A DNA stretch of 64,000 nucleotides, taken from Hetaerina americana. Lineage: Eukaryota; Arthropoda; Insecta; Odonata; Calopterygidae. The stretch spans positions 26,207-90,206 of the forward strand of contig JAKTNV010000637.1 in NCBI GenBank assembly GCA_022747635.1, written 5' to 3'. The position numbers and the translations under genes are program-made. The number at the start of each line of letters is the position of its first letter. Positions within the stretch are counted from its first letter, which is position 1. A model generated the notes under the pieces. The model worked only from the letters and a program-made list of their open reading frames with translations, was not told the origin of the DNA and made no database searches. Positions 12,775 through 26,220 of this stretch are shown here, piece by piece.

Positions 12775-15700
12775 TATTGGCACTTTTCATGGAAAAATGT
12801 GAAAAATTAAATTTTCTAAAATAGAAATAAATGCCTTCTAAACACCTCAAACATTCACTCTAAAACAGAAGATTGTTGTTTTGCGCAATATTTTTAGAAA
12901 TTTTGGCTCTTTTAGTAACATTAACATCTGGGCTGAAGCATCTTTTATGATCATTTATTGTCTTTCAGGATACATTCTGTGTTTTATTTTGTTTATTTGA
13001 TGAAAATGAACAACAATACACACCTTGGATACATTTTTGTTTGATTTGTGTCGAGTGAGATTTTCACCTAGAACCCAAAGGGGGGGTATTGGCACTTTTC
13101 ATGGAAAAATGTGAAAAATTAAATTTTCTAAAAATGAAATAAATGCCTTCTAAACACCTCAAACATTCACTCTAAAACAGAAGATTGTTGTTTTTCGCAA
13201 TATTTTTAGAAATTTGGGCTCTTTTAGTAACATTAACACCTGGGCTGAAGCACCTTTTATGCTCATTTCTTGTCTTTCAGGATTAATTCTGGGTTTTATT
13301 TTGTTTATTTGATGAAAATGAACAACAATACACACCTTGAATACATTTTTTTTGATTTGTGTCGAGTTAGATTTTCACCTAGAACCCAAAGGGGGGGTAT
13401 TGGCACTTTTCATGGAAAAATGTGAAAAATTAAATTTTCTAAAAATGAAATAAATGCCTTCTAAACACCTCAAACATTTACTCTAAAACAGAAGATTGTT
13501 GTTTTTCGCAATATTTTTAGAAATTTAGGCTCTTTTAGTAACATTAACACTTGCGCTGAAGCAACTTTAATGCTCATTTCTTGTCTTTCAGTATTATTCT
13601 GGGTTTTATTTTGTTTATTTGATGAAAATGAACAACAATACACACCATGGAAACATTTTTGTTTGATTTGTGTCAAGTTAGATTTTCACCTAGAACCCAA
13701 AGGGGGGGTATTGGCACTTTTCATGGAAAAATGTGAAAAATTAAATTTTCTAAAAATGAAATAAATGCCTTCTAAACACCTCAAACATTTACTCTAAAAC
13801 AGAAGATTGTTGTTTTTCGCAATATTTTTAGAAATTTTGGCTCTTTTAGTTACATTAACACCTGGGCTGAAGCATCTTTTATGATCATTTATTGTCTTTC
13901 AGGATACATTCTGTGTTTTATTTTGTTTATTTGATGAAAACGAACAACAATACACACCTTGGATACATTTTTGTTTGATATGTGTCGAGTGAGATTTTCA
14001 CCTAGAACCCAAAGGGGGGTATTGGCACTTTTCATGGAAAAATGTGAAAAATAAATTTTCTAAAAATGAAATAAATGCCTTCTAAACAGCTCAAACATTC
14101 ACTCTAAAACAGAAGATTGTTGTTTTTCGCAATATTTTTAGAAATTTGGGCTCTTTTAGTAACATTAACTCCTGGGCTGAAGCATCTTTTATGATCATTT
14201 ATTGTCTTTCAGGATACATTCTGGGTTTTATTTTGTTTATTTGATGAAAATGAACAACAATACACACCTTGAATACATTTTTGTTTGATTTGTGTCGAGT
14301 TAGATTTTCACCTAGAACCCAAAGGGGGGGTATTGGCACTTTTCATGGAAAAATGTGAGAAATTAAATTTTCTAAAAATGAAATAAATGCCTTCTAAACA
14401 CCTCAAACATTTACTCTAAAACAGAAGATTGTTGTTTTTCGCAATATTTTTAGAAATTTGGGCTCTTTTAGTAACATTAACACTTGCGCTGAAGCAACTT
14501 TAATGCTCATTTCTTGTCTTTCAGTATTATTCTGGGTTTTATTTTATTTATTTGATGAAAATGAACAACAATACACACCATGGAAACATTTTTGTTTGAT
14601 TTGTGTCAAGTTAGATTTTCACCTAGAACCCAAAGGGGGGGTATTGGCACTTTTCATGGAAAAATGTAAAAAAATAAATTTTCTAAAAATGAAATAAATG
14701 CCTTCTAAACACATCAAACATTCACTCTAAAACAGAAGATTGCTGTTTTTCGCAATATTTTTAGAAATTTGGGCCCTTTTAGTAAAATTAACACTTGCGC
14801 TGAAGCATCTTTTATGCTCATTTGATGTCTTTCAGGATTAATTCTGGGTTTTATTTTGTTTATTTGATGAAAATGAACAACAATACACACCTTGGATACA
14901 TTTTTTTTGATTTGTGTCGAGTGAGATTTTCACCTAGAACCCAAAGGGGGGGTATTGGCACTTTTCATGGAAAAATGTGAAAAATTAAATTTTCTAAAAA
15001 TGAAATAAATGCCTTCTAAACACCTCAAACAATCACTCTAAACAAGAAGATTGTTGTTTTTCGCAATATTTTTAGAAATTTGGGCTCTTTTAGTAACATT
15101 AACACTTGCGCTGAAGCATCATTTATGATCATTTATTGTCTTTCAGGATACATTCTGGGTTTTATTTTGTTTATTTGATGAAAATGAAGAACAATACACA
15201 CCTTGGATACATTTTTGTTTGATTTGTTTCGAGTGAGATTTTCACTTAGAACCCAAAGGGGGGGGTATTGGCACTTTTCATGGAAAAATGTGAAAAATAA
15301 AATTTTCTAAAAATGAATGAAATGACTTCTAAACACCTCAAACATTCACTCTAAAACCGAAGATTGTTGTTTTTCGCAATATTTTTAGAAATGTGGGCTC
15401 TTTTAGTAACATTTACACCTGGGCTGAAGCATCTGTTATGATCTTTTATTGTCTTTCAGGATTCATTCTGGGTTTTATTTTGTTTATTTGATGAAAATGA
15501 ACAACAATACACACCATGGAAACATTTTTGTTTGATTTGTGTCAAGTGAGATTTTCACCTAAAACCCAAAGGGGGGGTATTGGCACTTTTCATGGAAAAA
15601 TGTGAAAAATTAATTTTTCTAAAAATGAAATAAATGCCTTCTAAACACCTCAAACATTTACTCTAAAACAGAAGATTGTTGTTTTTCGCAATATTTTTAG

Positions 15701-17137
15701 AAATTTTGGCTCTTTTAGTAACATTAACACCTGGGCTGAAGCATCTTTTATGATCATTTATTGTCTTTCAGGATACATTCTGTGTTTTATTTTGTTTATT
15801 TGATGAAAATGAACAACAATACACACCTTGGATACATTTCTGTTTGATATGTGTCGAGTGAGATTTTCACCTAGAACCCAAAGAGGGGGTATTGGCACTT
15901 TTCATGGAAAAATGTGAAAAATAAATTTTCTAAAAATGAAATAAATGCCTTCTAAACAGCTCAAACATTCACTCTAAAACAGAAGATTGTTGTTTTTCGC
16001 AATATTTTTAGAAATTTGGGCTCTTTTAGTAACATTAACTCCTGGGCTGAAGCATCTTTTATGATCATTTATTGTCTTTCAGGATACATTCTGGGTTTTA
16101 TTTTGTTTATTTGATGAAAATGAACAACAATACACACCTTGAATACATTTTTGTTTGATTTGTGTGAGTGAGATATTCACCTAGAACCCAAAGGGCGGGT
16201 ATTGGCACTTTTCATGGAAAAATGTGAAAAATTAAATTTTCTAAAAATGCAATAAATGCCTTCTATACACCTCAAACATTCACTCTAAAACAGAAGATTG
16301 TTGTTTTTCGCAATATTTTTAGAAATTTTGGCTCTTTTAGTAATATTAACACCTGGGCTGAAGCATCTTTTATGATCTTTTATTGCCTTTCAGGATTCAT
16401 TCTGGGTTTTATTTTGTTTATTTGATGAAAATGAACAACAATAAACACCATGGAAACATTTTTGTTTGATTTGTGTCGAGTGAGATTTTCACCTAGAACC
16501 CAAAGGGCGGGTATTGGCACTTTTCATGGAAAAATGTTAAAAATTAAATTTTCTAAAAATGAAATAAATGCCTTCTAAACACCTCAAACATTCACTCTAA
16601 AACAGAAGATTGTTGTTTTTCGCAATATTTTTAGAAATTTTGGCTCTTTTAGTAACATTAACACTTTCGCTGAAGCATCTTTTATGCTCCTTTCATGTCT
16701 TTCAGGATTCATTCTGGGTTTTATTTTGTTTATTTGATGAAAATGAACAACAATACACACCTTGGATACATTTTTGTTTGATTTGTTTCGAGTGAGATTT
16801 TCACTTAGAACCCAAAGGGGGGGGTATTGGCACTTTTCATGGAAAAATGTGAAAAATAAAATTTTCTAAAAATGAATGAAATGACTTCTAAACACCTCAA
16901 ACATTCACTCTAAAACAGAAGATTGTTGTTTTTCGCAATATTTTTAGAAATGTGGGCTCTTTTAGTAACATTTACACCTGGGCTGAAGCATCTGTTATGA
17001 TCTTTTATTGTCTTTCAGGATTCATTCTGGGTTTTATTTTGTTTATTTGATGAAATTGAACAACAATACACACCATGGAAACATTTTTGTTTGATTTGTG
17101 TCAAGTGAGATTTTCACTTAAAACCCAAAGGGGGGGT
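12775..17137 (+). repeat. Higher-order repeat B, copy 1 (14 monomers)
   Basis: Fourteen forward monomers repeated at an offset of 4,362 bp. Markers in order: TTCTAAAATAGAAATAAATG at 12813, TTGTTTTGCGCAAT near 12874 with AACATCTGGGC, CTGTGTTTTATT units, the CAGTATTATTC unit at 13590, GATATGTGTCG, the AAACAGCTC unit near 14086 with AACTCCTGGG, TTGCTGTTTTTCGC near 14742, AACAATCACTCTAAACAAG near 15030 and ACCGAAG near 15357. An internal six-monomer echo (13,8xx to 15,6xx, offset about 1,870 bp) repeats the GATATG and AAACAGCTC units. Confidence 0.9.
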
Positions 17138-20100
17138 ATTGGCACTTTTCATGGAAAAATGTGAAAAATTAAATTTTCTAAAATAGAAATAAATGCCTTC
17201 TAAACACCTCAAACATTCACTCTAAAACAGAAGATTGTTGTTTTGCGCAATATTTTTAGAAATTTTGGCTCTTTTAGTAACATTAACATCTGGGCTGAAG
17301 CATCTTTTATGATCATTTATTGTCTTTCAGGATACATTCTGTGTTTTATTTTGTTTATTTGATGAAAATGAACAACAATACACACCTTGGATACATTTTT
17401 GTTTGATTTGTGTCGAGTGAGATTTTCACCTAGAACCCAAAGGGGGGGTATTGGCACTTTTCATGGAAAAATGTGAAAAATTAAATTTTCTAAAAATGAA
17501 ATAAATGCCTTCTAAACACCTCAAACATTCACTCTAAAACAGAAGATTGTTGTTTTTCGCAATATTTTTAGAAATTTGGGCTCTTTTAGTAACATTAACA
17601 CCTGGGCTGAAGCACCTTTTATGCTCATTTCTTGTCTTTCAGGATTAATTCTGGGTTTTATTTTGTTTATTTGATGAAAATGAACAACAATACACACCTT
17701 GAATACATTTTTTTTGATTTGTGTCGAGTTAGATTTTCACCTAGAACCCAAAGGGGGGGTATTGGCACTTTTCATGGAAAAATGTGAAAAATTAAATTTT
17801 CTAAAAATGAAATAAATGCCTTCTAAACACCTCAAACATTTACTCTAAAACAGAAGATTGTTGTTTTTCGCAATATTTTTAGAAATTTAGGCTCTTTTAG
17901 TAACATTAACACTTGCGCTGAAGCAACTTTAATGCTCATTTCTTGTCTTTCAGTATTATTCTGGGTTTTATTTTGTTTATTTGATGAAAATGAACAACAA
18001 TACACACCATGGAAACATTTTTGTTTGATTTGTGTCAAGTTAGATTTTCACCTAGAACCCAAAGGGGGGGTATTGGCACTTTTCATGGAAAAATGTGAAA
18101 AATTAAATTTTCTAAAAATGAAATAAATGCCTTCTAAACACCTCAAACATTTACTCTAAAACAGAAGATTGTTGTTTTTCGCAATATTTTTAGAAATTTT
18201 GGCTCTTTTAGTTACATTAACACCTGGGCTGAAGCATCTTTTATGATCATTTATTGTCTTTCAGGATACATTCTGTGTTTTATTTTGTTTATTTGATGAA
18301 AACGAACAACAATACACACCTTGGATACATTTTTGTTTGATATGTGTCGAGTGAGATTTTCACCTAGAACCCAAAGGGGGGTATTGGCACTTTTCATGGA
18401 AAAATGTGAAAAATAAATTTTCTAAAAATGAAATAAATGCCTTCTAAACAGCTCAAACATTCACTCTAAAACAGAAGATTGTTGTTTTTCGCAATATTTT
18501 TAGAAATTTGGGCTCTTTTAGTAACATTAACTCCTGGGCTGAAGCATCTTTTATGATCATTTATTGTCTTTCAGGATACATTCTGGGTTTTATTTTGTTT
18601 ATTTGATGAAAATGAACAACAATACACACCTTGAATACATTTTTGTTTGATTTGTGTCGAGTTAGATTTTCACCTAGAACCCAAAGGGGGGGTATTGGCA
18701 CTTTTCATGGAAAAATGTGAGAAATTAAATTTTCTAAAAATGAAATAAATGCCTTCTAAACACCTCAAACATTTACTCTAAAACAGAAGATTGTTGTTTT
18801 TCGCAATATTTTTAGAAATTTGGGCTCTTTTAGTAACATTAACACTTGCGCTGAAGCAACTTTAATGCTCATTTCTTGTCTTTCAGTATTATTCTGGGTT
18901 TTATTTTATTTATTTGATGAAAATGAACAACAATACACACCATGGAAACATTTTTGTTTGATTTGTGTCAAGTTAGATTTTCACCTAGAACCCAAAGGGG
19001 GGGTATTGGCACTTTTCATGGAAAAATGTAAAAAAATAAATTTTCTAAAAATGAAATAAATGCCTTCTAAACACATCAAACATTCACTCTAAAACAGAAG
19101 ATTGCTGTTTTTCGCAATATTTTTAGAAATTTGGGCCCTTTTAGTAAAATTAACACTTGCGCTGAAGCATCTTTTATGCTCATTTGATGTCTTTCAGGAT
19201 TAATTCTGGGTTTTATTTTGTTTATTTGATGAAAATGAACAACAATACACACCTTGGATACATTTTTTTTGATTTGTGTCGAGTGAGATTTTCACCTAGA
19301 ACCCAAAGGGGGGGGTATTGGCACTTTTCATGGAAAAATGTGAAAAATTAAATTTTCTAAAAATGAAATAAATGCCTTCTAAACACCTCAAACAATCACT
19401 CTAAACAAGAAGATTGTTGTTTTTCGCAATATTTTTAGAAATTTGGGCTCTTTTAGTAACATTAACACTTGCGCTGAAGCATCATTTATGATCATTTATT
19501 GTCTTTCAGGATACATTCTGGGTTTTATTTTGTTTATTTGATGAAAATGAAGAACAATACACACCTTGGATACATTTTTGTTTGATTTGTTTCGAGTGAG
19601 ATTTTCACTTAGAACCCAAAGGGGGGGGTATTGGCACTTTTCATGGAAAAATGTGAAAAATAAAATTTTCTAAAAATGAATGAAATGACTTCTAAACACC
19701 TCAAACATTCACTCTAAAACCGAAGATTGTTGTTTTTCGCAATATTTTTAGAAATGTGGGCTCTTTTAGTAACATTTACACCTGGGCTGAAGCATCTGTT
19801 ATGATCTTTTATTGTCTTTCAGGATTCATTCTGGGTTTTATTTTGTTTATTTGATGAAAATGAACAACAATACACACCATGGAAACATTTTTGTTTGATT
19901 TGTGTCAAGTGAGATTTTCACCTAAAACCCAAAGGGGGGGTATTGGCACTTTTCATGGAAAAATGTGAAAAATTAATTTTTCTAAAAATGAAATAAATGC
20001 CTTCTAAACACCTCAAACATTTACTCTAAAACAGAAGATTGTTGTTTTTCGCAATATTTTTAGAAATTTTGGCTCTTTTAGTAACATTAACACCTGGGCT

Positions 20101-21532
20101 GAAGCATCTTTTATGATCATTTATTGTCTTTCAGGATACATTCTGTGTTTTATTTTGTTTATTTGATGAAAATGAACAACAATACACACCTTGGATACAT
20201 TTCTGTTTGATATGTGTCGAGTGAGATTTTCACCTAGAACCCAAAGGGGGGGTATTGGCACTTTTCATGGAAAAATGTGAAAAATAAATTTTCTAAAAAT
20301 GAAATAAATGCCTTCTAAACAGCTCAAACATTCACTCTAAAACAGAAGATTGTTGTTTTTCGCAATATTTTTAGAAATTTGGGCTCTTTTAGTAACATTA
20401 ACTCCTGGGCTGAAGCATCTTTTATGATCATTTATTGTCTTTCAGGATACATTCTGGGTTTTATTTTGTTTATTTGATGAAAATGAACAACAATACACAC
20501 CTTGAATACATTTTTGTTTGATTTGTGTGAGTGAGATATTCACCTAGAACCCAAAGGGCGGGTATTGGCACTTTTCATGGAAAAATGTGAAAAATTAAAT
20601 TTTCTAAAAATGCAATAAATGCCTTCTATACACCTCAAACATTCACTCTAAAACAGAAGATTGTTGTTTTTCGCAATATTTTTAGAAATTTTGGCTCTTT
20701 TAGTAATATTAACACCTGGGCTGAAGCATCTTTTATGATCTTTTATTGCCTTTCAGGATTCATTCTGGGTTTTATTTTGTTTATTTGATGAAAATGAACA
20801 ACAATAAACACCATGGAAACATTTTTGTTTGATTTGTGTCGAGTGAGATTTTCACCTAGAACCCAAAGGGCGGGTATTGGCACTTTTCATGGAAAAATGT
20901 TAAAAATTAAATTTTCTAAAAATGAAATAAATGCCTTCTAAACACCTCAAACATTCACTCTAAAACAGAAGATTGTTGTTTTTCGCAATATTTTTAGAAA
21001 TTTTGGCTCTTTTAGTAACATTAACACTTTCGCTGAAGCATCTTTTATGCTCCTTTCATGTCTTTCAGGATTCATTCTGGGTTTTATTTTGTTTATTTGA
21101 TGAAAATGAACAACAATACACACCTTGGATACATTTTTGTTTGATTTGTTTCGAGTGAGATTTTCACTTAGAACCCAAAGGGGGGGGTATTGGCACTTTT
21201 CATGGAAAAATGTGAAAAATAAAATTTTCTAAAAATGAATGAAATGACTTCTAAACACCTCAAACATTCACTCTAAAACAGAAGATTGTTGTTTTTCGCA
21301 ATATTTTTAGAAATGTGGGCTCTTTTAGTAACATTTACACCTGGGCTGAAGCATCTGTTATGATCTTTTATTGTCTTTCAGGATTCATTCTGGGTTTTAT
21401 TTTGTTTATTTGATGAAATTGAACAACAATACACACCATGGAAACATTTTTGTTTGATTTGTGTCAAGTGAGATTTTCACTTAAAACCCAAAGGGGGGGT
21501 ATTGGCACTTTTCATGGAAAAATGTGAAAAAT
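17138..21532 (+). repeat. Higher-order repeat B, copy 2 (14 monomers)
   Basis: Tandem duplicate of the preceding 14-mer, offset 4,362-4,363 bp, with the same rare markers (TTTTGCGCAAT near 17236, CAGTATTATTC at 17952, AAACAGCTC near 18448, TTGCTGTTTTTCGC near 19104, AACAATCACTC near 19392). Observed differences are tiny: AAAGGGGGGG near 20246 against AAAGAGGGGG near 15883, and one-base G-tract changes. It ends where the next unit reads ATTACATGTTC instead of ATTAAATTTTC (21531). Confidence 0.9.
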
Positions 21533-24500
21533 TACATGTTCTAAAAATGAAATAAATGCCTTCTAAACACCTCAAACATTCACTTTAAAACAGAAGATTG
21601 TTGTTTTTCGCAATATTTTTAGAAATTTTGGCTCTTTTAGTAACATTAACACTTGGGCTGAAGCATCTTTTATGATCTTTTATTGTCTTTCAGGATTATT
21701 TCTGGGTTTTATTTTGTTTATTTGATGAAAATGAACAACAGTACACACCATGGAACTATTTTTGTTTGATTTGTGTCGAGTGAGATTTTCACCTAGAACC
21801 CAAAGGGGGGGGTATTGGCACTTTTCAAGGAAAAATGCGAAAAAATTAAATTTTCTAAAAATGAAATAAATGCCTTCTAAACACCTCAAACATTCACTCT
21901 AAAACAGAAGATTGTTGTTTTTCGCAATATTTTTAGAAATTTGGGCTCTTTTAGTAACATTAACACTTTCGCTGAAGCAATTTTTATGCTCGTTTCTTGT
22001 CTTTCAAGATTAATTCTGGGTTTTATTTTGTTAATTTGATGAAAATGAACAACAATACACACCATGGAAACATTTTTGATTGATTTGTGTCGAGTGAGAT
22101 TTTCACCAAGAACCCAAGGGGGGTATTGGCACTTTTCATGGAACAATGTGAAAAATTAAATTTTCTAAAAATGAAATATATACCTTCTAAACACCTCAAA
22201 CATTCACTCTAAAACATAAGATTGTTGTTTTTCGCAATATTTTTAGAAATTTTGGCTCTTTTAGTAACATTAACACTTGCGCTGAAGCATCTTTTATGCT
22301 CATTTCTTGTCTTTCAGGATTATTCTGGGTTGTATTTTGTTTATTTGATGAAAATAAACAACAATACACACCATGGAAACATTTTTGTTTGATTTGTGTC
22401 GAGTGAGATTTTCACTTAGAACCCAAAGGGCGGGTATTGGCACTTTTCATGGAAAAATGTGAAAAATTAAATTTTCTAAAAATGAAATAAATGCCTTCTA
22501 AACACCTCAAACATTCACTTTAAAACAGAAGATTGTTGTTTTTCGTAATATTTTTAGAAATTTTGGCTCTTTTAGTAACATTAACACATGGGCTGAAGCA
22601 TCTTTTATGATCTTTTATTGTCTTTCAGGATTCATTCTGGGTTTTATTTTGTTTATTTGATGAAAATGAACAACAATACACACCTTGGATACATTTTTGT
22701 TTGATTTGTGTCGAGTGAGATTTTCACCTAGAACCCAAAGGGGGGGGTATTGGCACTTTTCAAGGAAAAATGCGAAAAAATTAAATTTTCTAAAAATGAA
22801 ATAAATGCCTTCTAAACACCTCAAAAATTCACTCTAAAACAGAAGATTGTTGTTTTTCGCAATATTTTTGGAAATTTGGGCTCTTTTAGTAACATAAACA
22901 CTTTCGCTGAAGCAATTTTTATGCTCGTTTCTTGTCTTTCAAGATTAATTCTGGGTTTTATTTTGTTAATTTGATGAAAATGAACAACAATACACACCAT
23001 GGAAACATTTTTGATTGATTTGTGTCGAGTGAGATTTTCACCAAGAACCCAAGGGGGTATTGGCACTTTTCATGGAACAATGTGAAAAATTAAATTTTCT
23101 AAAAATGAAATAAATGCCTTCTAAACACCTCAAACATTCACTCTAAAACAGAAGATTGTTGTTTTTCGCAATATTTTTAGAAATTTGGGCTCTTTTAGTA
23201 ACATTAACACTTTCGCTGAAGTAACTTTTATGCTCGTTTCTTGTCTTTCAAGATTAATTCTGGGTTTTATTTTTTTATTTTGATGAAAATGAACAACAAT
23301 ACACACCATGGAAACATTTTTGATTGATTTGTGTCGAGTGAGATTTTCACCAAGAACCCAAGGGGGGTATTGGCACTTTTCATGGAACAATGTGAAAAAT
23401 TAAATTTTCTAAAAATGAAATAAATACCTTCTAAACACCTCAAACATTCACTCTAAAAAAGAAGATTGTTGTTTTTCGCAATATTTTTAGAAATTTGGGC
23501 TCTTTTAGTAACATTAACACTTGCGCTGAAGCAACTTTAATGCTCATTTCCCTTCTTTCAGTATTATTCTGGGTTTTATTTTGTTTATTTGATGAAAATG
23601 AACAACAATACACACCATGGAAACATTTTTGATTGATTTGTGTCGAGTGAGATTTTCACCTAGAACCCAAAAGGTGGGTATTGGCACTTTTCATGGAAAA
23701 ATGTGAAAAATTAAATTTTCTAAAAATGAAATAAATGCCTTCTAAACACCACACACATTCACTCTAAAACAGAAGATTGTTGTTTTTCGCAATATTTTTA
23801 GAAAATTGGGCTCTTTTAGTAACATTAACACTTGCGCTGAAGCATCATTAATGCTAATTTCTTGTCTTTCAGGATTATTCTGGGTTTAATTTAGTTTATT
23901 TGATGAAAATAAACAACAATACACACCATGGAAACATTTTTGTTTGATTTGTGTCGAGTGAGATTTTCACTTAGAACCCAAAGGGCGGGTATTGGCACTT
24001 TTCATGGAAAAATGTGAAAAATTAAATTTTCTAAAAATGAAATAAATGCCTTCTAAACCCCTCAAAAATTCACTCTGAAACAGAAGATTGTTGTTTTTCG
24101 CAATATTTTTAGAAATTTGGGCACTTTTAGTAACATTAACACCTGGGCTGAAGCATCTTTTATGATCATTTATTGTCTTTCAGGATACATTCTGGGTTTT
24201 TTTTTTGTTTATTTGATGAAAATGAAAAACAATACACACTTTGGATACATTTTTGATTGATTTGTGTCGAGTGAGATTTTCACCTAGAACCCAAAGGGGG
24301 GGTATTGGCACTTTTCATTGAAAAATGTGAAAAATTAAATTTTCTAAAAATGAAATAAATGCCTTCTAAACACCTCAAAAATTCACTCTAAAACAGAAGA
24401 TTGTTGTTTTTCGCAATATTTTTAGAAATTTGGGCTCTTTTAGTAATATTAACACCTGGGCTGAAGCATCTTTTATGATCTTTTATTGCCTTTCAGGATT

Positions 24501-26220
24501 CATTCTGGGTTTTATTTTGTTTATTTGATGAAAATGAACAACAATAAACACCATGGAAACATTTTTGTTTGATTTGTGTCGAGTGAGATTTTCACCTAGA
24601 ACCCAAAGGGCGGGTATTGGCACTTTTCATGGAAAAATGTTAAAAATTAAATTTTCTAAAAATGAAATAAATGCCTTCTAAACACCTCAAACATTCACTC
24701 TAAAACAGAAGATTGTTGTTTTTCGCAATATTTTTAGAAATTTTGGCTCTTTTAGTAACATTAACACTTTCGCTGAAGCATCTTTTATGCTCCTTTCATG
24801 TCTTTCAGGATTCATTCTGGGTTTTATTTTGTTTATTTGATGAAAATGAACAACAATACACACCTTGGATACATTTTTGTTTGATTTGTTTCGAGTGAGA
24901 TTTTCACTTAGAACCCAAAGGGGGGGGGTATTGGCACTTTTCATGGAAAAATGTGAAAAATAAAATTTTCTAAAAATGAATGAAATGACTTCTAAACACC
25001 TCAAACATTCACTCTTAAACAGAAGATTGTAGTTTTTCGCAATATTTTTAGAAATTTGGGCTCTTTTAGTAACTTTAACACCTGGGCTGAAGCATCTTTT
25101 ATGATCATTTATTGTCTTTCAGGATTCATTCTGGGTTTTATTTTGTTTATTTGATGAAAATGAACAACAATACACACCTTGGATACATTTTTGTTTGATT
25201 TGTGGCGAGCGAGATTTTCACCTAGAACCCAAAGGGGGGGGTATTGGCACTTTTCATGGACAAATGTGTAAAATTAAATTTTCTAAAAATGAAATAAATG
25301 CCTTCTAAACACCTCAAACATTCACTCTAAAACAGAAGATTGTTGTTTTTCGCAATATTTTTAGAAATTTGGGCTCTTTTAGTAACATTAACACCTGGGC
25401 TGAAGCATCTTTTATGATCATTTATTGTCTTTCAGGATTTATTCTGGGTTTTATTTTGTTTATTTGATGAAAATGAACAACAATACACACCTTGGATACA
25501 TTTTTGTTTGATTTGTGTCAAGTGAGATTTTCACCTAGAACCCAAAGGGGGGGGGGGGGTATTGGCACTTTTCATGGAAAAATGTAAAAAAATTAAATTT
25601 TCTAAAAACGAAATAAATGCCTTCTAAACACCTCAAACATTCACTCTAAAACAGAAGATTGTTGTTTTTCGCAATATATTTAGAAATGTGGGCACTTTTA
25701 GTAACATTAACACCTGGGCTGAAGCATCTTTTATGATCATTTATTGTCTTTCAGGATACATTCTGGGTTTTTTTTGTTTATTTGATGAAAATGAAAAACA
25801 ATACACACTTTGGATACATTTTTGATTGATTTGTGTCGAGTGAGATTTTCACCTAGAACCCAAAGGGGGGGGTATTGGCACTTTTCATGGAAAAATGTGA
25901 AAAATTAAATTTTCTAAAATAGAAATAAATGCCTTCTAAACACCTCAAACATTCACTCTAAAACAGATGATTGTTGTTTTTCGCAATATTTTTAGAAATT
26001 TGGGCTCTTTTAGTAACATTAACACTTTCGCTGAAGCAATTTTTATGCTCGTTTCTTGTCATTCAAGATTAATTCTGGGTTTTATTTTGTTAATTTGATG
26101 AAAATGAACAACAATACACACCATGGAAACATTTTTGATTGATTTGTGTCGAGTGAGATTTTCACTTAGAACCCAAAGGGCGGGTATTGGCACTTTTCAT
26201 GGAAAAATGTGAAAAATTAA
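21533..26220 (+). repeat. Higher-order repeat D, copy 1 (15 monomers)
   Basis: Forward monomers repeated at an offset of 4,685 bp. Markers: ATGTTCTAAA at 21536, ATGGAACTATTT near 21750 with CAAGGAAAAATGCG, CACCAAGAACCCAAGG units with short G-tracts (five G at 23053-23057), TTTTTGGAAATTTGGG near 22865, TTCCCTTCTTTCAGTATTA near 23549, ACCACACACATTC near 23750, the AATTTAGTTTATTTG unit near 23888, and AAAACGAAAT near 25605 next to the longest G-tract. Homology to copy 2 ends near 26010. Confidence 0.88.
25547..25559 (+). repeat. 13-base G-tract, longest in the window
   Basis: Thirteen G in a row between CCCAAA and TATTGG. The homologous monomers of the later D copies carry 11 (30224-30234) and 10 (40247-40256), so the same locus differs in length between otherwise near-identical copies. 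Slippage or homopolymer miscalling both fit. Confidence 0.95.
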
